Shown: positions 22,178-34,768 of the stretch, in pieces
Layout: each line of letters begins with the position of its first letter
Position numbering within the stretch: the first letter of the stretch is position 1
Source: Limnanthes douglasii subsp. nivea
Lineage: Eukaryota; Streptophyta; Magnoliopsida; Brassicales; Limnanthaceae
DNA: 64,000 nucleotides
Reading direction: 5' to 3'
Assembly (NCBI GenBank): GCA_036936605.1
Contig: JAUPFV010000002.1
Coordinates: 337,069,215 to 337,133,214, forward strand
Program-made: the position numbers and the translations under genes
Notes under the pieces: generated by a model
Told to the model about the DNA's origin: nothing
Database searches by the model: none
What the model saw: only the letters and a program-made list of their open reading frames with translations

Positions 22178-24933
22178 TCATACTGTCATATCGCATGTTC
22201 TTCGGTTGTGCCCAAATTTAAAGCAACGGCCGCAGCGCAAGTGGGTAGATGATACTTCTCCTCTAGATGGAATCATCTTCTTCCTTGGCCTTCCAGCTCG
22301 CCTTTTTACTTTCGGAGGTAGAACAACAGGTCCTTCGGATTCATTAGATGACGAACTTTCACCATAATCAGTTATTGCAGGTATGTTAAACGAATAGGTG
22401 GATCTATAATTACTTACCCTGTAGAATGGTTATACCAAAGTCATAAGATCTTCGTTCACTGATGTTATTGCAGCCAATGAGTGAGCACATGGAAAACACT
22501 CTTGCTGCCATGAACCACAGGAACACTTAAAATCAAGTATATTGACAACCATAACTGGGTTAGAATAAACTTCGAATGAACCTGCAGAAGACTTAGATAC
22601 CACCCGGGTTCGACCAATTTGAACATTCTCCTTTAATTGTTTCTTATATTCGGGGCATAAAAACTGTTCCAGGTTAGCCCTTCTGAATAACGTCTGGAGA
22701 TCTGAGTCATTAGCATAACTCTAATCTTGTCTATCATTTCAACAATCGGTAAATTGCAAAACTTTTTAATCTGATTGTTAAAGGATTCGGCAGCAGATGA
22801 TGCTATCGCTCCATAACGTTTGCCAATGACGAATGGTTGAGCGTACTTATCGGGAGGCAGATTATCGATTAACGCCTTTACATTTTTACTAGCTCTACTT
22901 AAAAAGTTGGAAAGTCTCTCATTAAAAAGTTCAGCTGTTAGAGCTTAAGCACAGCTTTTGAATCGCTTCAACATTTTCTTCTTATACTCGCGGTTGGTGT
23001 TTTCAAGAGCTGATTTCAAATTATTAACCAAATGATATATACAATAAGCATGAAAGCAGCTTGGGAAAACAACGGAAACAACATTGATAATACCAGAATG
23101 TCTGTCGGAAATAAAAGTGATTTGACGGTTCAACAAATGGGGTTTAAGACATTCCATGAACCACATCCAGTTATCCGAATCTTCTCCATCAAAAATACCA
23201 AAAGCAACTGGAAAAATGCCTGCAATATGAAACTAGGGTTGGTAAGTGAATTATACATCGATATATATAGAGGTACATGCGCGATTCATTTGATGTAGTT
23301 ACCACAACGTGTTGTGTGTTGATACTGTGTCGCGCGATTGTTAATATAATAACAATTGTGTATAGGGTTATACGCAATAACTAACTCGCACCACAATTAA
23401 GTTATATCTAGCGTGACATTAAATTAAATCACGCGCGATGTAATGAAGACCAAATTGGGTATCTAGCGTCGTATATAAACACCATCTCGACTCATGGGTT
23501 TTGCAAATATACTAACGCGCGATACAAGCTATATCAAAATTGTATAGGGATACAATATGTCGCGTGAGGTTGAATATAATAGCAATAGTATAGATGTACA
23601 CTAACTCGGGCTACAGTTAAGTTATATCTAGCGTAAAATTAAATGGCATCACGCGCGATGGTTTGCAGACTAAATGGGGTATCTAGGGTCGTATATAAAC
23701 ACTCTCTCGCGCTACATAAAATAGACTAACTAACTAGGTGCCTAAACAATATCTCGACGCATGGGTTCTTAAAATATAAGAACGTGCGATACATGCTGTA
23801 TCTGAATATTATAGATGTACATATAGAAGAAAGTACAAAACACACCGTTATTGCCGTCCTTGGCCACTACAGACAGCAAGACACCACCATGCTTTCTATT
23901 TAAATGGGTTCCGTCCACGTACAACAATGGTCGACATGAGTGAAAGCCTTAAATGCATGATCCGAAAGACACAAAACACCTCCTGAAGACATTTCCTAAA
24001 CCAACCTCCAAATGAAAACCGGTAGTAATATCCCTACTTTTTAATCTTCTAAAGTATGAATTCAGCAACCCAAACGAAGTATTACTGTCTCCAAAAACTT
24101 CCCTCCTAGCCTTCTCTAACGCATTCCACGACAAACGGTATGAAATATCTAAACCATAGTCTTGTTTGACAGAAGACTGAATAGTTTTTCTTGTTAAAGA
24201 ATGACTTGTCCTAATTGATTCGTGTATTTCATCCGCAATTAAATTGGACGTCAAATGCCTACTTTTTTCTTGGAAAAAACCGGGCTACATGAATGGGTGT
24301 TGGCAAAGCGCTTGATCATCATAAAACCAGTGCTAGAATCTATTGATGCATACAGTCGCCATTTACAGCCTGACTTTTTGTTGACACAGTAAGCAGTGAT
24401 CTTAGTGGATGTATTATGCATATACTTGAAAGCAAAACCTAGCTCTAAAGCATAGCGACATAACGATAACCTTAAACCGGAGGCACCATCAGCGAATGTC
24501 TGACCAACTTCTGTGATAGCATCCACCCAACTAGTAGTAGCAAGATGTTTTTTTTATGTTGGGAACCGATTAAACCATTACTACTCTCCTCGCTTAGTAA
24601 ATGATCGTCACATGGTTCTACAAAGCTTGCAGTAGGCTGTTTACCAATGTCATGCGCATCTGTTTCAACTACTGGTTGTTCAATAAAGAAGCTAACGCTT
24701 TTCAGACGCTCCACATCGAGATAAACAGTCAAACCAATGAAATCAGTCTCGTTAGTAAACAAGCAATAATTTTCACCGCCACAGGAGTAGGAAATAGTGT
24801 AGCAACCCTTAACCAGATCATCCCATCTACCTTCAATATATTTCTCGACAGATTCAAAGTTTTCAAACGAGCTAAAAGGAACGATTGAGGTCTGCTTCAA
24901 ATATTTAAAAATACAAACTCTTTGCTTAGACAT
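22178..24933 (-). pseudogene. MURA-type MULE transposase, two exons, disabled
   Basis: Exon 1 runs 24933 to 23846, the intron 23845-23220 (GT..AG) and exon 2 23219 to 22178. The N-terminal part (MSKQRVCIFKYLKQTSIVPF, SYSCGGENYCLF) resembles the MuDR N-terminal domain. Then come a zinc-finger DNA-binding region (ITAYCVNKKSGCKWRLYAS, NTHSC) and the MULE DDE domain: VDGTHL (about 23905-23920), SDRHSG (about 23098-23112) and AAESFNNQIKKF (about 22778-22796), so all three acidic residues are present. A SWIM finger (CSCG..CFPCAH, about 22470-22535), a basic linker and a CCHC knuckle (CGRCFKFGHNRRTC, about 22194-22237) end the protein. Breaks: frameshifts at T-run 24548-24555, at about 24263-24277 and near 22655; TAA 23949, TAA 22945 and TAA 22430. 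It would cut and move the element. Confidence 0.85.
23220..23845 (-). repeat. Transposase intron, CGCG-word cluster
   Basis: It splits the transposase just after the VDGTHL block and is full of CGCG words (for example GTGTCGCGCGATT, ATCACGCGCGATG twice, TAACGCGCGATAC, TGTCGCGTGAGG and CTCTCGCGCTAC). Two halves (about 23380-23560 and 23560-23740) look like diverged direct copies sharing GTTATATCTAGCGT and ATCACGCGCGATG. Confidence 0.75.
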
Positions 24934-24945
24934 CTAGGAGGCTGC

Positions 24946-25400
24946 AAATGAAAAGCCTAATTACGCTAGGCGAATGGGTTGCCCTGAATCGCGTAAGACA
25001 AGCTGGGCTTGGGATGTTTGTTAATACGGTAACTCGTGTTGGCGTGTATAGTGTCTCGCGCTAGACAAATAGATGGGGTTCGCGTTAGCTACCAAGGAAT
25101 GTTAAAAGATGTTATTTACGTACGCGATAGAGCGAAACTTGCCTTAACTATAACTCGCGCAAGATGAATTAAGATTTGCTGCAACTAGCGTCAACGTCGT
25201 TTAGGCCTCGCGTCAGCTGCTCCAAGTGCAAAAAGCAATCGCGTTACAAGTCCAATCTATTAATGATAAAAAATGACACGTGCGATACATAAGGTTATTG
25301 CCACACATAAATCGCGAAATATAGTTAAAGAGGTAACTCGCGCGAAATCAACTTACAAATACAAATCAACAGTGTCGTCTTCCACAAAATGGGTAAAACA
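24946..25400 (-). repeat. Probable 5' UTR intron of the transposase, CGCG words
   Basis: On the minus strand a TTTTCATTTGCAG acceptor lies about 10 bp before the ATG at 24933, mirroring the 5' UTR intron of the Ulp1-type gene. The sequence upstream carries AATCGCGTAAG, GTCTCGCGCTAG, TTCGCGTTAG, ACGCGATAG, ACTCGCGCAAG, CTCGCGTCAG, AATCGCGTTAC, ATCGCGAAAT and CTCGCGCGAAAT. The donor was not pinned down. Confidence 0.55.
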
Positions 25401-25918
25401 CAGGTAAGTTCAAAACACCATTAAAGAAGCTAAGAAATCTTCAAACACCACATTGTCGACTGTAAATCTTCAAGCTAAGAATCTTTAAACAATGTCTAAA
25501 CAAAAATACGACTGTAAACTTGAAATTTTTGAAAATGAAAAAAACAAACGAACTAAAAAAACAACAGTTGAAAAAAAAAACAAAACTTCTATTGGTGAAA
25601 TGCATAAAAAAAGATGATACGAACTTACCTCTAATCAGTTAAACAACGAGATAGATTGAAAATGGTTTCTTCATATAAAATATAGGTTCATTTCTACTTT
25701 TCAAAATATCAGAGTAGGTTGTACTATTGAAAATTCAAATTTTGAATTGTGGGTCGAAACTAATCTGACACATTTGAGGGTATTTGAGGAAGGGGAATAT
25801 TAGCTGGGTATTAGAAATGAATTACTTTGGTGAGATGGGTATTTAGTAGGCATAGAAAATAGTTGGAGTACTAGATGATAATAAGTTTGGTAAGAAGGTA
25901 TTTAATGTGATATTTCCC

Positions 25919-25927
25919 TAAAATATA
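25919..25927. repeat. Right 9-bp target-site duplication of the MULE
   Basis: TAAAATATA immediately follows the element end ATTTCCC and matches 12122-12130 at 9 of 9 positions. Confidence 0.85.
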
Positions 25928-28036
25928 TTGCTAACATGTGGATAAGTTTGAAATAATTGTTAGTTCCCGAAAATTTCTATATTTTAGGTTTGTTCTCATC
26001 TCGATTGACTTTTTACATTTGAGATACAATATAATTGTTTTTAATAAAAACCTATATAATAAAAAGAGATCTATTTTTGTAAACTTGATTTCTATAAAAT
26101 AACCCGAAATAATTGAGAGATCCATGGGCCGAGTTAGCCCAATAACGAATGAACATATGCGGTGTATGATATGTATACACCACTGCCACGTGTTCAGAAG
26201 AGAGAGAGAACGAACTATCCACATCTCTACAAAATGATTACAAATCGTTAAATTTAAACTTAAATATTTTTATTTTATAAAGATTGTATATAAAGTCCAA
26301 AAATAAAAATATCTTCTTTTGGTATAAGATCCGTAGGTGTGGTGAGACGATTGTTTTGCTATAATTGTATAAGAGAAACAATAGTAGTAATTCAGATTTT
26401 CTTTTAATTATTTATTGCAATTGCAAAGTATCAAACTACTTTGTTCACTCCCTAAAGTGTTGGTGTTTTATGATATAAGTGCATATCTTTTTGTTTCCAC
26501 TCATTATGTACAACCGACTTCATATGCTAATTTAGACAGAATAATTATGAACTAGTAATAAATAATAGCATAATGATTTTAAGAACAAGTTGTAGAGTTA
26601 GAAATTATATATTTGAAAGTAGTGATATTTTAGATTCACATTGGATATTAGGTAAAACTATTAGGTTTTGGTTTATTAGATAGCCTATACGATAAAATTT
26701 AAAAGCAATATATTGTACTATATTTTTTTATATTATTAATAAGATTTAAAAATAAATAAATGAGATATATTGAATTTTACACGGTATTTTTTTGTCTTGT
26801 CACGAGGTAATGATTTTGGTACAATATAATATAATTATAAGTCTGAACAGTAAACAATATAATTGATTTTAAAAATTGAGACGAAATAAATTTTAAATGG
26901 TTTGGAAATTAACAGACAGTACGATGTAAAACTAAAACTAATCTATAATCAAAAAAAAAATATCATATATAACTATACTATTCCGACAAATATAAATCAC
27001 CTGGTGATAAATACACACACAAAGTTTAGATACAAATCGTAACTAGTAAAAGATACTTTATAGATTTAAGTTTTCCCATTTAAAAAATGTGGATCATAAC
27101 ATCAGTTATAGAGTTATCTTCCACGTTTAATAATGAGATCATAACATCAATTAGAGGATCAACAAGATGACTAACGTGAAGTTTATCCTATTAATCGAAA
27201 ACTCATATGATCATCCTCCAAATATTAATAAATAATCCTAAATTTCACGAGACGGATAACTTTCATCGTAAAAAGATATGTAAACGACCTCGTTTAACTA
27301 AAATGGACAAAAATAAAATAAAAATTGTCATGCTAAAAGTATGAAATCAATTGGATGACCACGATTTCAAAACTTCCAACATAATTGGGACCTTCAAATG
27401 TGCGATAAATATGGACGACATTCCTTTCCGATAATGAAAAAAATACATATAAATATGTTTATCCGGTCGGAAAAAAACTTCACGATGACAAATATTTTTC
27501 ATGTACAATAAAAGATGAAGAAAATAACACAACACTATGTTATGAACAAAAAAAGTAAATTTTGAACAAATATAGATAAATGGTGCAAAAAATACACATT
27601 TATAAGTGTTTGTCGATGTAAGAAACCCATGCATGGTCCACACACATGGTCCACACGGACCAATAAACGCCTCATATAATTTTATATGAACATCAAACAC
27701 AACAATAATACTTTTTTTTTTGCTAAAATCAAATTTAATCGTGTAGAAAGATGTAGATCGCGAGACGATTCATAAAATATAGATGACAACAAACCATAAC
27801 AAAAATGATTTGAGAATTAAAAGACAAAAGTAATGATATACAAATAAACATAAAGCTTTCTTATATCTAAATTTATCTTATGTTTTTTTAATATAAATTA
27901 TTTAATTCAAAGTTATTTATTTATATATAAATATTTTAAATTTCGAATTTAAAAATATTGTTTTAGTTTATTTTAAAATTTGTATTATTTATATTATTAA
28001 TTATTGTAACAAAATATATTTTTGTGACTACATGAA
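25928..28036. other. Non-coding AT-rich interval
   Basis: No gene, RNA gene or clear repeat was seen. The open frames are short and consist of AT-rich codons. Confidence 0.6.
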
Positions 28037-28889
28037 TGTTAGATCCATAGTTATGTGTATACGCAAGAACTGTTGATACTATATGGTGCTTGACTCGTGA
28101 CTTAGTTATAGAGACGTATACTGATCCTAAAGGATGATAAAAGATGTAGAATATTGGTGGCCATTGGCATAAGGAAAATATATATTCAAACAAAGCAGAT
28201 TGGTCAAATTAAGTTGGCTGAAGCAGGATGATCGAAGCAAACTAATCATAAACACTACTCGAATCTGAAGCGCACTAGATTGTAGCACCACTAGGTTGAA
28301 GCATAATATTATATTTACTAGATCTTCTATATTAATTGGGGTCTTCCTATATCAATGAAGCATGAGTAATTTAGTAGTTGATTGATGTGCTTTAATCTAG
28401 AGTGTCTGATGAACAATTATAGTTTTCATAAACCTATAAATAGATGAAGATATTGTTATATAACGTGTGATGCGACTATGATGTGATGCGACTGTAGTTG
28501 TAGAGAAATAATTATATGAGAATGTATTTCATGTGATAATGAAATAACTTTAAGTATTTTGAGAGATAATTGATGTAAAATATAAACACCGAATAAAGGG
28601 TTATGTGAATCATGTTATATTTTATTATAAAGATTAATTTAGTGATTCGTGTTTACAGAGTCTATCGATAATCTACTTATACATAAAACAGTGATTATTG
28701 CATGTGGATGTAGGATTTCTTCATAATCTGAACCATATTAAATATCGTATTGTGTGTTTGGTTTTACTACGCTTTCTTTTATTTGTTACTCGTTTAGTAA
28801 ATGACAATTACATCGTTGTTTTCTATGTTCATTTAATCTTGTATTGGTTTTTGACATTATTTATCGGCGTACTGGTTTAACCCCCAACA
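28037..28889 (+). repeat. Copia 5' LTR
   Basis: It starts TGTTAGATCCATAG and ends CCCCCAACA, just before a degenerate primer binding site (ATGGTACGGTGAG at about 28891, where TGGTATCAGAGC is expected). A CCTATAAATAG TATA box lies at about 28433. It matches the right LTR along its length with many substitutions. Confidence 0.8.
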
Positions 28890-28999
28890 AATGGTACGGT
28901 GAGTGTGGTACAATAGTATAAGAAGTAGATCAATCACTGTATATAGGTTGGAGAAGTAGATTTCGACTAGAAAGCTAGAAAGCCACAACGGATAAGTTC

Positions 29000-29700
29000 C
29001 ATAAAACTTAGCTTAGAAAAAAATGACATATCTAATAATTTCAATATTTGAATAATTAAGCTTAAATCTTATATAGTACATAATGGATTGATGATTGTTA
29101 TCGAAAATAAATTTACACAAATTGGCATCATGCTATTGTCTGAAGCTCATACTTCCTTCGTATGGATCTTGGGATATTAAGTACAAAAGGTGTCTAAAAA
29201 GCCTACAACGTTATATATATGAAATTTTATGTAGGCGATTTACATGAAGAATTTATTGGTAAACAAATTATATATGAAGAAACAAATTTACACGTTATCA
29301 ATATATAGTAACAAAAAGATTTGAAGACACTTATATGATTACAAATGAATCATACACGACTTTAATACAATTAGTGTGAAAAAAGAGCCAAACAATCATA
29401 TATTTAAGCTCCATACCAAAATAGTACAAACACTCCATGCTTTGTGGAAAAGAATCCTTTATGATGGCCGAATTCAATAGTGCATTGAACTCTAAATATC
29501 TTTAAAATAATGTTTTAAATGGTGATTATGATGGCCACGAACTGGGTGTGGGGGTTTGTTCGGGAAGAAAGATTAAAATAAGAGAAGAAGAAACTCTTAT
29601 TCTATCCAAATGGGATGTGATGGGTTTAAATGTAATTTGTTGGATATGCTAGAATAAGGAACATATGATTCTGAACTGCCCAGAGAAGGGAAAATGCAAC
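29000..29700 (+). pseudogene. Copia gag with zinc knuckle, decayed
   Basis: The reading frame is destroyed by stops, but the CCHC knuckle is recognisable at about 29639-29680: Cys-Trp-Ile-Cys, four residues (the first now a TAG stop), His, four residues, Cys, followed by PEKGKC. Upstream, a KFYVGDLHEEF..KQIIYEETNLH-like stretch (about 29220-29300) resembles the conserved gag helix region. No function remains. Confidence 0.5.
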
Positions 29701-29789
29701 CACTATTAGAAAACCCAAACTATAAATGTTGTAATAATGTTTGATAATTGTGAGTATGCTGATGGGATGATAACTTCTTGTTCTTGCAT

Positions 29790-30075
29790 GCACAGCGATA
29801 AATGAGTGTTGGATTTGCGTGTATCATTTCACATGATTTCCAATAAATATTGGTTTGAAGACTTACAAATACTTGATGATAGAACGGTCATCCTTAAGAA
29901 TGATGAATCTTGATATGTCAATGGGATTAGAATAGTATGACTCAAGTAATCTATAAAACTTGATAAAGTAATTAACAACGTAATATATCTACCTACACTT
30001 AAACAACACATTCATATTGCAAGGTTATATGAGAAATGATTTGCCTATAAGGGTTTATACGACCAATGGTGAATG
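29790..30075 (+). pseudogene. Copia protease region, decayed
   Basis: VLDLRVSFHMISNKYWFED (about 29803) corresponds to the Copia LDSGCSFHMTPN protease block with the Ser-Gly of the active site lost. It is followed by INNVIYLPTLKQHIHIARLY (about 29970), the post-protease motif. The nested insertion begins shortly after. Confidence 0.55.
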
Positions 30076-30080
30076 TATAT

Positions 30081-31757
30081 AGAGGCCCGGGGGCGCTGAC
30101 CCCTCTTATTGCAAAATATGGGTTATAATTTATACAATTTATTTTGTGATAATAGTTATTTTTAAAGAAAATTGTAATTTAAAAATCTGAAATAATTATT
30201 ATTTTTAATGAAAATTTTGATTTAAAAATATGAAATTATTATTATTTTTAAAGAAACTTTTAAATTAAAATCTTCGATGATAATAGAAAAATTTAAAGTT
30301 AAGATATTTATAAATTGAAAAATGTAGTCCACATTCTCATCTCAATCTCTTTAAGATTAGAAACACTGATAAAACTCGCTTGATTGTAAATATGAAATAA
30401 TAATAATTATTTTTTATTTTATTTTGGTTTAATCTTTCTTTGCTAAAATTCAGTTTCTCTTTATGTTTGTCTTATTGTATTATTCTACCTTACTGATTTG
30501 ATTTAAAAGACACTGGATCCTTGTTTAGCAATAAGGGATTGTAATCGAATAAATTAAAAAAGATAAAGAAAGAAATAATATGAAAGAGAATGAAGATTCT
30601 AATCAGATGAATTAAAGAATATAAAGTTTTATTAAAATTAAATTAAATAAGATGAATAAGATGAAGAAAATGAAGATTTTAATTACATAAATTAAAAAAA
30701 TGTAATTTTTTTAATTAGCTAAATTAAACAAGATTGAGAAAATGAACAACACGATATTAAATAAATAAATAACATTATAATGAGGTTATTTTAGGGAGTT
30801 CGAGAATTGAATCTTATTTAATTTGGATAGAGAATGGCGAGATAACCGAGGTGCGCTTGTATTTAATGTTTTAGAAGAAGCCTAACCTATTAATTGAAGT
30901 TGGTTGAGGTATTTATTCTAATTCTATGACCCATGGGCCTTGTGGATCAGACCGTGAATTCGGTTCAATATTAGCAAGCAGCGGAATCACGTATTAACTG
31001 ATCGGATTGTTCTTAATTTGTGTAGCTCAAGATATCCCCTCCAGTTTCCATAGATGTGTCCATCCAAAAATAGATATGACTCTGTAAAATATTGGCAAGT
31101 ACACATATTTATTTATTTAGTTAACAAATTTGTATTTACTTTAATCATATATTTTAAAATATTTTTAAAGTATATTTTATATAAAAATGATTTTATTCAT
31201 TAATATATTTTAAAGTATTTTTAAATTAGTAATATATTAAGATTTTTATTTATAAAATAATTAATTTTATTTATAAATATATTTACACATATGTTTGTTA
31301 AATAATATATAGTTATTTTTTTTCTCAATTAAATAATTTATTTATATTATAAATTATGGTTGATACAAATTTGATTTTATTTTCATATATTTTATATATA
31401 GAAAATTTTGATTTTATTTCCATATATTTAAAATATAACTTTTACATAATAAATTTTATTTTATTTCAATCTATTTTCAAAAATATATTTTATATAATAA
31501 AATTAATTTTGTTATAATTAATTTTTTAAATATATTTTAAAAATAATATATTAATAAATGTTAAGATTTATTGGTAGATACTATTTTTATATGTAATAAA
31601 TAATATATTAAGATATATAAAAAATACAGTAGTAATAAAAAATGATAATTTAAAAATGATAATGAAATTATTTTACAACAAAGAAATCGTGTAGTAATTG
31701 AATAAATTTTATACTATTTTGTTTAGCCCCCTACTTTGATTCTTGGTTTCGCCACTT
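30081..31757. mobile_element. Nested insertion in the Copia pol, non-coding, probably a DNA transposon
   Basis: The pol reading is interrupted after TNGEC and resumes with KIFQGFIIVIK. The inserted DNA begins near AGGCCCGGGGGCGCTGACCC and ends near CCCCCTACTTTGATTCTTGG then TTTCGCCACT. GC-rich ends around an AT-rich non-coding body, with a GGCGAAACCAAG-like terminus when read from the right, recall plant non-autonomous hAT-type elements. I could not find a clean target duplication or long terminal inverted repeats, so the class is an inference. Confidence 0.45.
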
Positions 31758-31892
31758 GTTACAAGACAAACTTAAGATTTTTCAAGGCTTCATTATTGTT
31801 ATTAAATTATATAATGCTAATGGTGTGTTAGTTTTTTATGATACTGTACTTGTAAATGATGTGTATATTGTGGTTAAATATTTTACCAAGTT

Positions 31893-32560
31893 GTGCATCA
31901 TCAGGTGAGGAATTTAAATGAGAATAGACTCAATAAACTAAGTAAACATGGGTTGTTATATAGTACGTCAGTTATGCATATGAGCTTTTGTGAAAGTTGT
32001 GTTTTGGAAAAAAGTAAGATGGTAAACTTTATACCCAACAACAAGACATTCAATGAAGTACTTGATTATGTTCATTCAGACATTTGGGGTCCAACACGAG
32101 AACCTACCATAGACATTGCAAAGTATTTTATATCGTTGATTGGTGATTATTTTAGGAAAGTATAGGTTTTACGTTTGAAGATCAAATATGAAACGTTTGT
32201 TCCTTTGTAAACTAGAAGACTTTAGTAGAGAATTAAATCAGGAAAGTGTTAAAGAATCTTCGTACTAATAGTAACTTAGAATATGTGAACAAGGATTTTA
32301 CTAGACCTTATGTAAATTTTAGTATTTGTAGATACTGAACCGTACGTGGGACTTTCCGTCATAATAGACTTCCTAAGAGAATGAATCAAACCATGATGGA
32401 ACTTTTTATATGTATGCTTTATACAGTTGATATGGGTCGAAGGTTTTGGGGAGAAATCGTGACAACAATTTCATATATCAACAAGTTGAGTCCATCTACG
32501 ACGCTTACGTTTCTTTATCCTCAATAGAACTAAGATAAATATAAACCTAAAGTAACATAT
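31893..32560 (+). pseudogene. Copia integrase, decayed
   Basis: The pre-integrase block WHHQVRNLNENRLNKLSKHG, the zinc-finger Cys pair (FCESCVLEKSK) and DYVHSDIWGPTRE (first catalytic Asp) are in one 90-codon frame that stops at about 32165. The remainder is scattered over three frames. Confidence 0.65.
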
Positions 32561-33159
32561 TTAAGAGTGTTCGGTTGTATTGGCTACACGTATGTGAAAC
32601 ATGATAAGTTTAGGCCAATAATACTTAAATGTATGTTCCTCGCTTAATCAGAATTAGTAAAAAGGTAGCAGTTGTAGTGCATAAAAACTTATACGTTATA
32701 AGGTTTTGATTAGTAGGGACGTGGTATTCAATAAAGAGTACATATTAAGAATGCGATATAGATTCAGCCTACTATTGTCGGGAAGATATATGAAGTTGAT
32801 AATGAATATGATCTACAAAGTGAAATTAGTGATGTTTCTACCAAATAATGATTGGGGTCTGGTTTTACCTCAGTTCGTACAAATGAAGTTCAACCACTAC
32901 ACGAGTCTAAAGCAGACTAAGGGTCTGTTGTTATATGACATTTAGATTATCAGATGATAGAGAAACACGAATGTGACATTTATCAATTGACAAGGGATAA
33001 AACACAAATACCATGAAAATAACTACAAATGTATGATTTTATGATATAATTGGTTATGATTTATAGATTAAAATGCATAGATATGTTCTTGAACCCAAAA
33101 CTTATCACGATGCTACAAAAATTAGTGCTAAAAACTAAATGGTTTATGGTCATTAAAGA

Positions 33160-34430
33160 CGAATTGAAATCTCTTTAAAAGATGAATGTATGGATTTTTG
33201 TGCATTAATTAAAATATTAGAAGTATGTTGTGAGTAAATAGATATTTAAGATAAATTCAAATATTAATGGTACTGAGTATACAAGTCTATGCTCGTGTTT
33301 AAGGGATTTACCTAAAAGAAAGGTGTCGATTTCAATGAAATATTCTTGTTGGTTGTGAAATTAACCTATATTGGGGTTCTTTTATTAACTGTTGCTATAT
33401 TTGATATTGAGCTAGATCAAATGGATGTTACCACTGCTTTCGTGAATTGAAACATACAATTTATATATGTAAACCAAAATGGTTCGAAAAAAGTAATATG
33501 GGCTATATGTGTTAGTTAAAGAGGGCCCTCCGTGGACTCAAACATTCATTGTGATAGTAAAATATAAGATTTTATTTTTTATGAGATCCATTAAATGCGT
33601 TTATAACTTTTGTGATAAATGTGTCTATTAAAATGATGAAACATACATTGAGAGATAAGTTATATTATTATTATTATTATATGTAGATAACATACTGATG
33701 GTTAGTAGAAATAAAGAGAAAATTTAAGAGATGAATACTTAATTGAAATGAGAGTTTGAGATGAATATGGTAGAGGTTAAGATGTTACTTGGTATCGAGA
33801 TCAAGATGAACATGTCGAATGGGTATCTATTATTATCTCAACACGAATATATATATACATATATAAGATGATAAGGAAGTTCTTGATGTTCGAAGCAAAA
33901 CCAATTAATACTTCAATTGGTTCATAATTCAAACTAAATGTCACGCAAGCGCCAATCGAAGCATCAGTTATGAAGTATATGCATGGTTGAATTTTGCTAA
34001 TGTTATTGGTAGTATTATGTATGATATGATTTACACGAGATCTAATTTTGCCTATGTCGTGGTTATTTTTAGTAGATTTTTATCGAATCCGAGAAAGTTA
34101 TATCATCATGCACTAAAGTGTCTTGTGAGATACTTAAAGGGCTTGGCTGTTGTAGAGTCATGTTATAATCAGAATGATGCGGGTGATATAACATTGAAGG
34201 GTTATGTGGACTCCAATTATGCATCTTGCCTTGATATAATTAAGTATACTTTGGGTTATTTATTTAGTGTGTTTGAAATAATGGTTAACTGACATTCTTG
34301 TATACATAAGGTCATTACATTGTCCTCTACCGTAATCGAGTATATAGCTGTTACATTAGCCATCAAGAAAGATATTTGGATGAAATAATTGTAAAGTGAA
34401 CTCATTGGTGTTGATAAACACTTTTTACTA
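33160..34430 (+). pseudogene. Copia reverse transcriptase and RNase H, decayed
   Basis: The polymerase motif reads YVDN (about 33682-33693) where YVDD is required. The best-preserved part (33987-34292) is the RNase H region: NVIGSIMYDMIYTRSNFAYV, NPRKLYHHALKCLVRYLKG and LKGYVDSNYAS. Another block, TLSSTVIEYIAVTLAIKKDI, follows at about 34320 in the downstream frame. It is inactive. Confidence 0.7.
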
Positions 34431-34768
34431 TTTTTTTATAACACGATTTCTATTCATTTAATGATATATATGAAGTCCAATGAGAACACTAAACATATAT
34501 AAATTAAGTTTTACTTTATTATAAATATGGTGGAAAATAAACAAATAAAAATGGTTAATATTTCTAGTTAGGAAAACCCTTTAGATGCTCTGACCTAGAT
34601 ATTCCTGATTTCAAAGTTCACAAACTGCATAGGACTGGTTCACGTTTGAGATGCAAATGAGCTGGTCTCTAAAAAGTAAAAATATTAGATGCAACAAATA
34701 CTGGAGTTACTAAAACCCTGGATTGAGAATTGTTCGTCAATATAGGTATTACCAAATGACTACATTGG

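Larger units (their letters stand above)
12131..25918 (+). mobile_element. Full-length MULE carrying a Ulp1-type gene, a SANT-like ORF and a transposase
   Basis: This Mutator-like element is 13,788 bp long and is bounded by a perfect 9-bp duplication. Its ends are weakly inverted. The left end reads GGAAAAAATACCCATAAATA. The reverse complement of the right end reads GGGAAATATCACATTAAA. Both continue into AAATACCTT, and similarity fades after about 30 bp, so the terminal repeats are short and poor, as in Kaonashi- and VANDAL-type MULEs. Order: 5' UTR intron, Ulp1-type gene (+), Myb/SANT-like ORF (+), acidic ORF (+), about 80-bp tandem array, MURA transposase (-) with its own intron and probable 5' UTR intron. 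Non-coding parts are dense in TCGCG words. Both large genes carry stops and frameshifts, so the copy is not autonomous. Confidence 0.88.

Noticed and set aside
23032..23298. 88-codon plus-strand frame over the transposase
   Set aside because: Antisense shadow of transposase exon 2, which carries the catalytic SDRH block on the minus strand.
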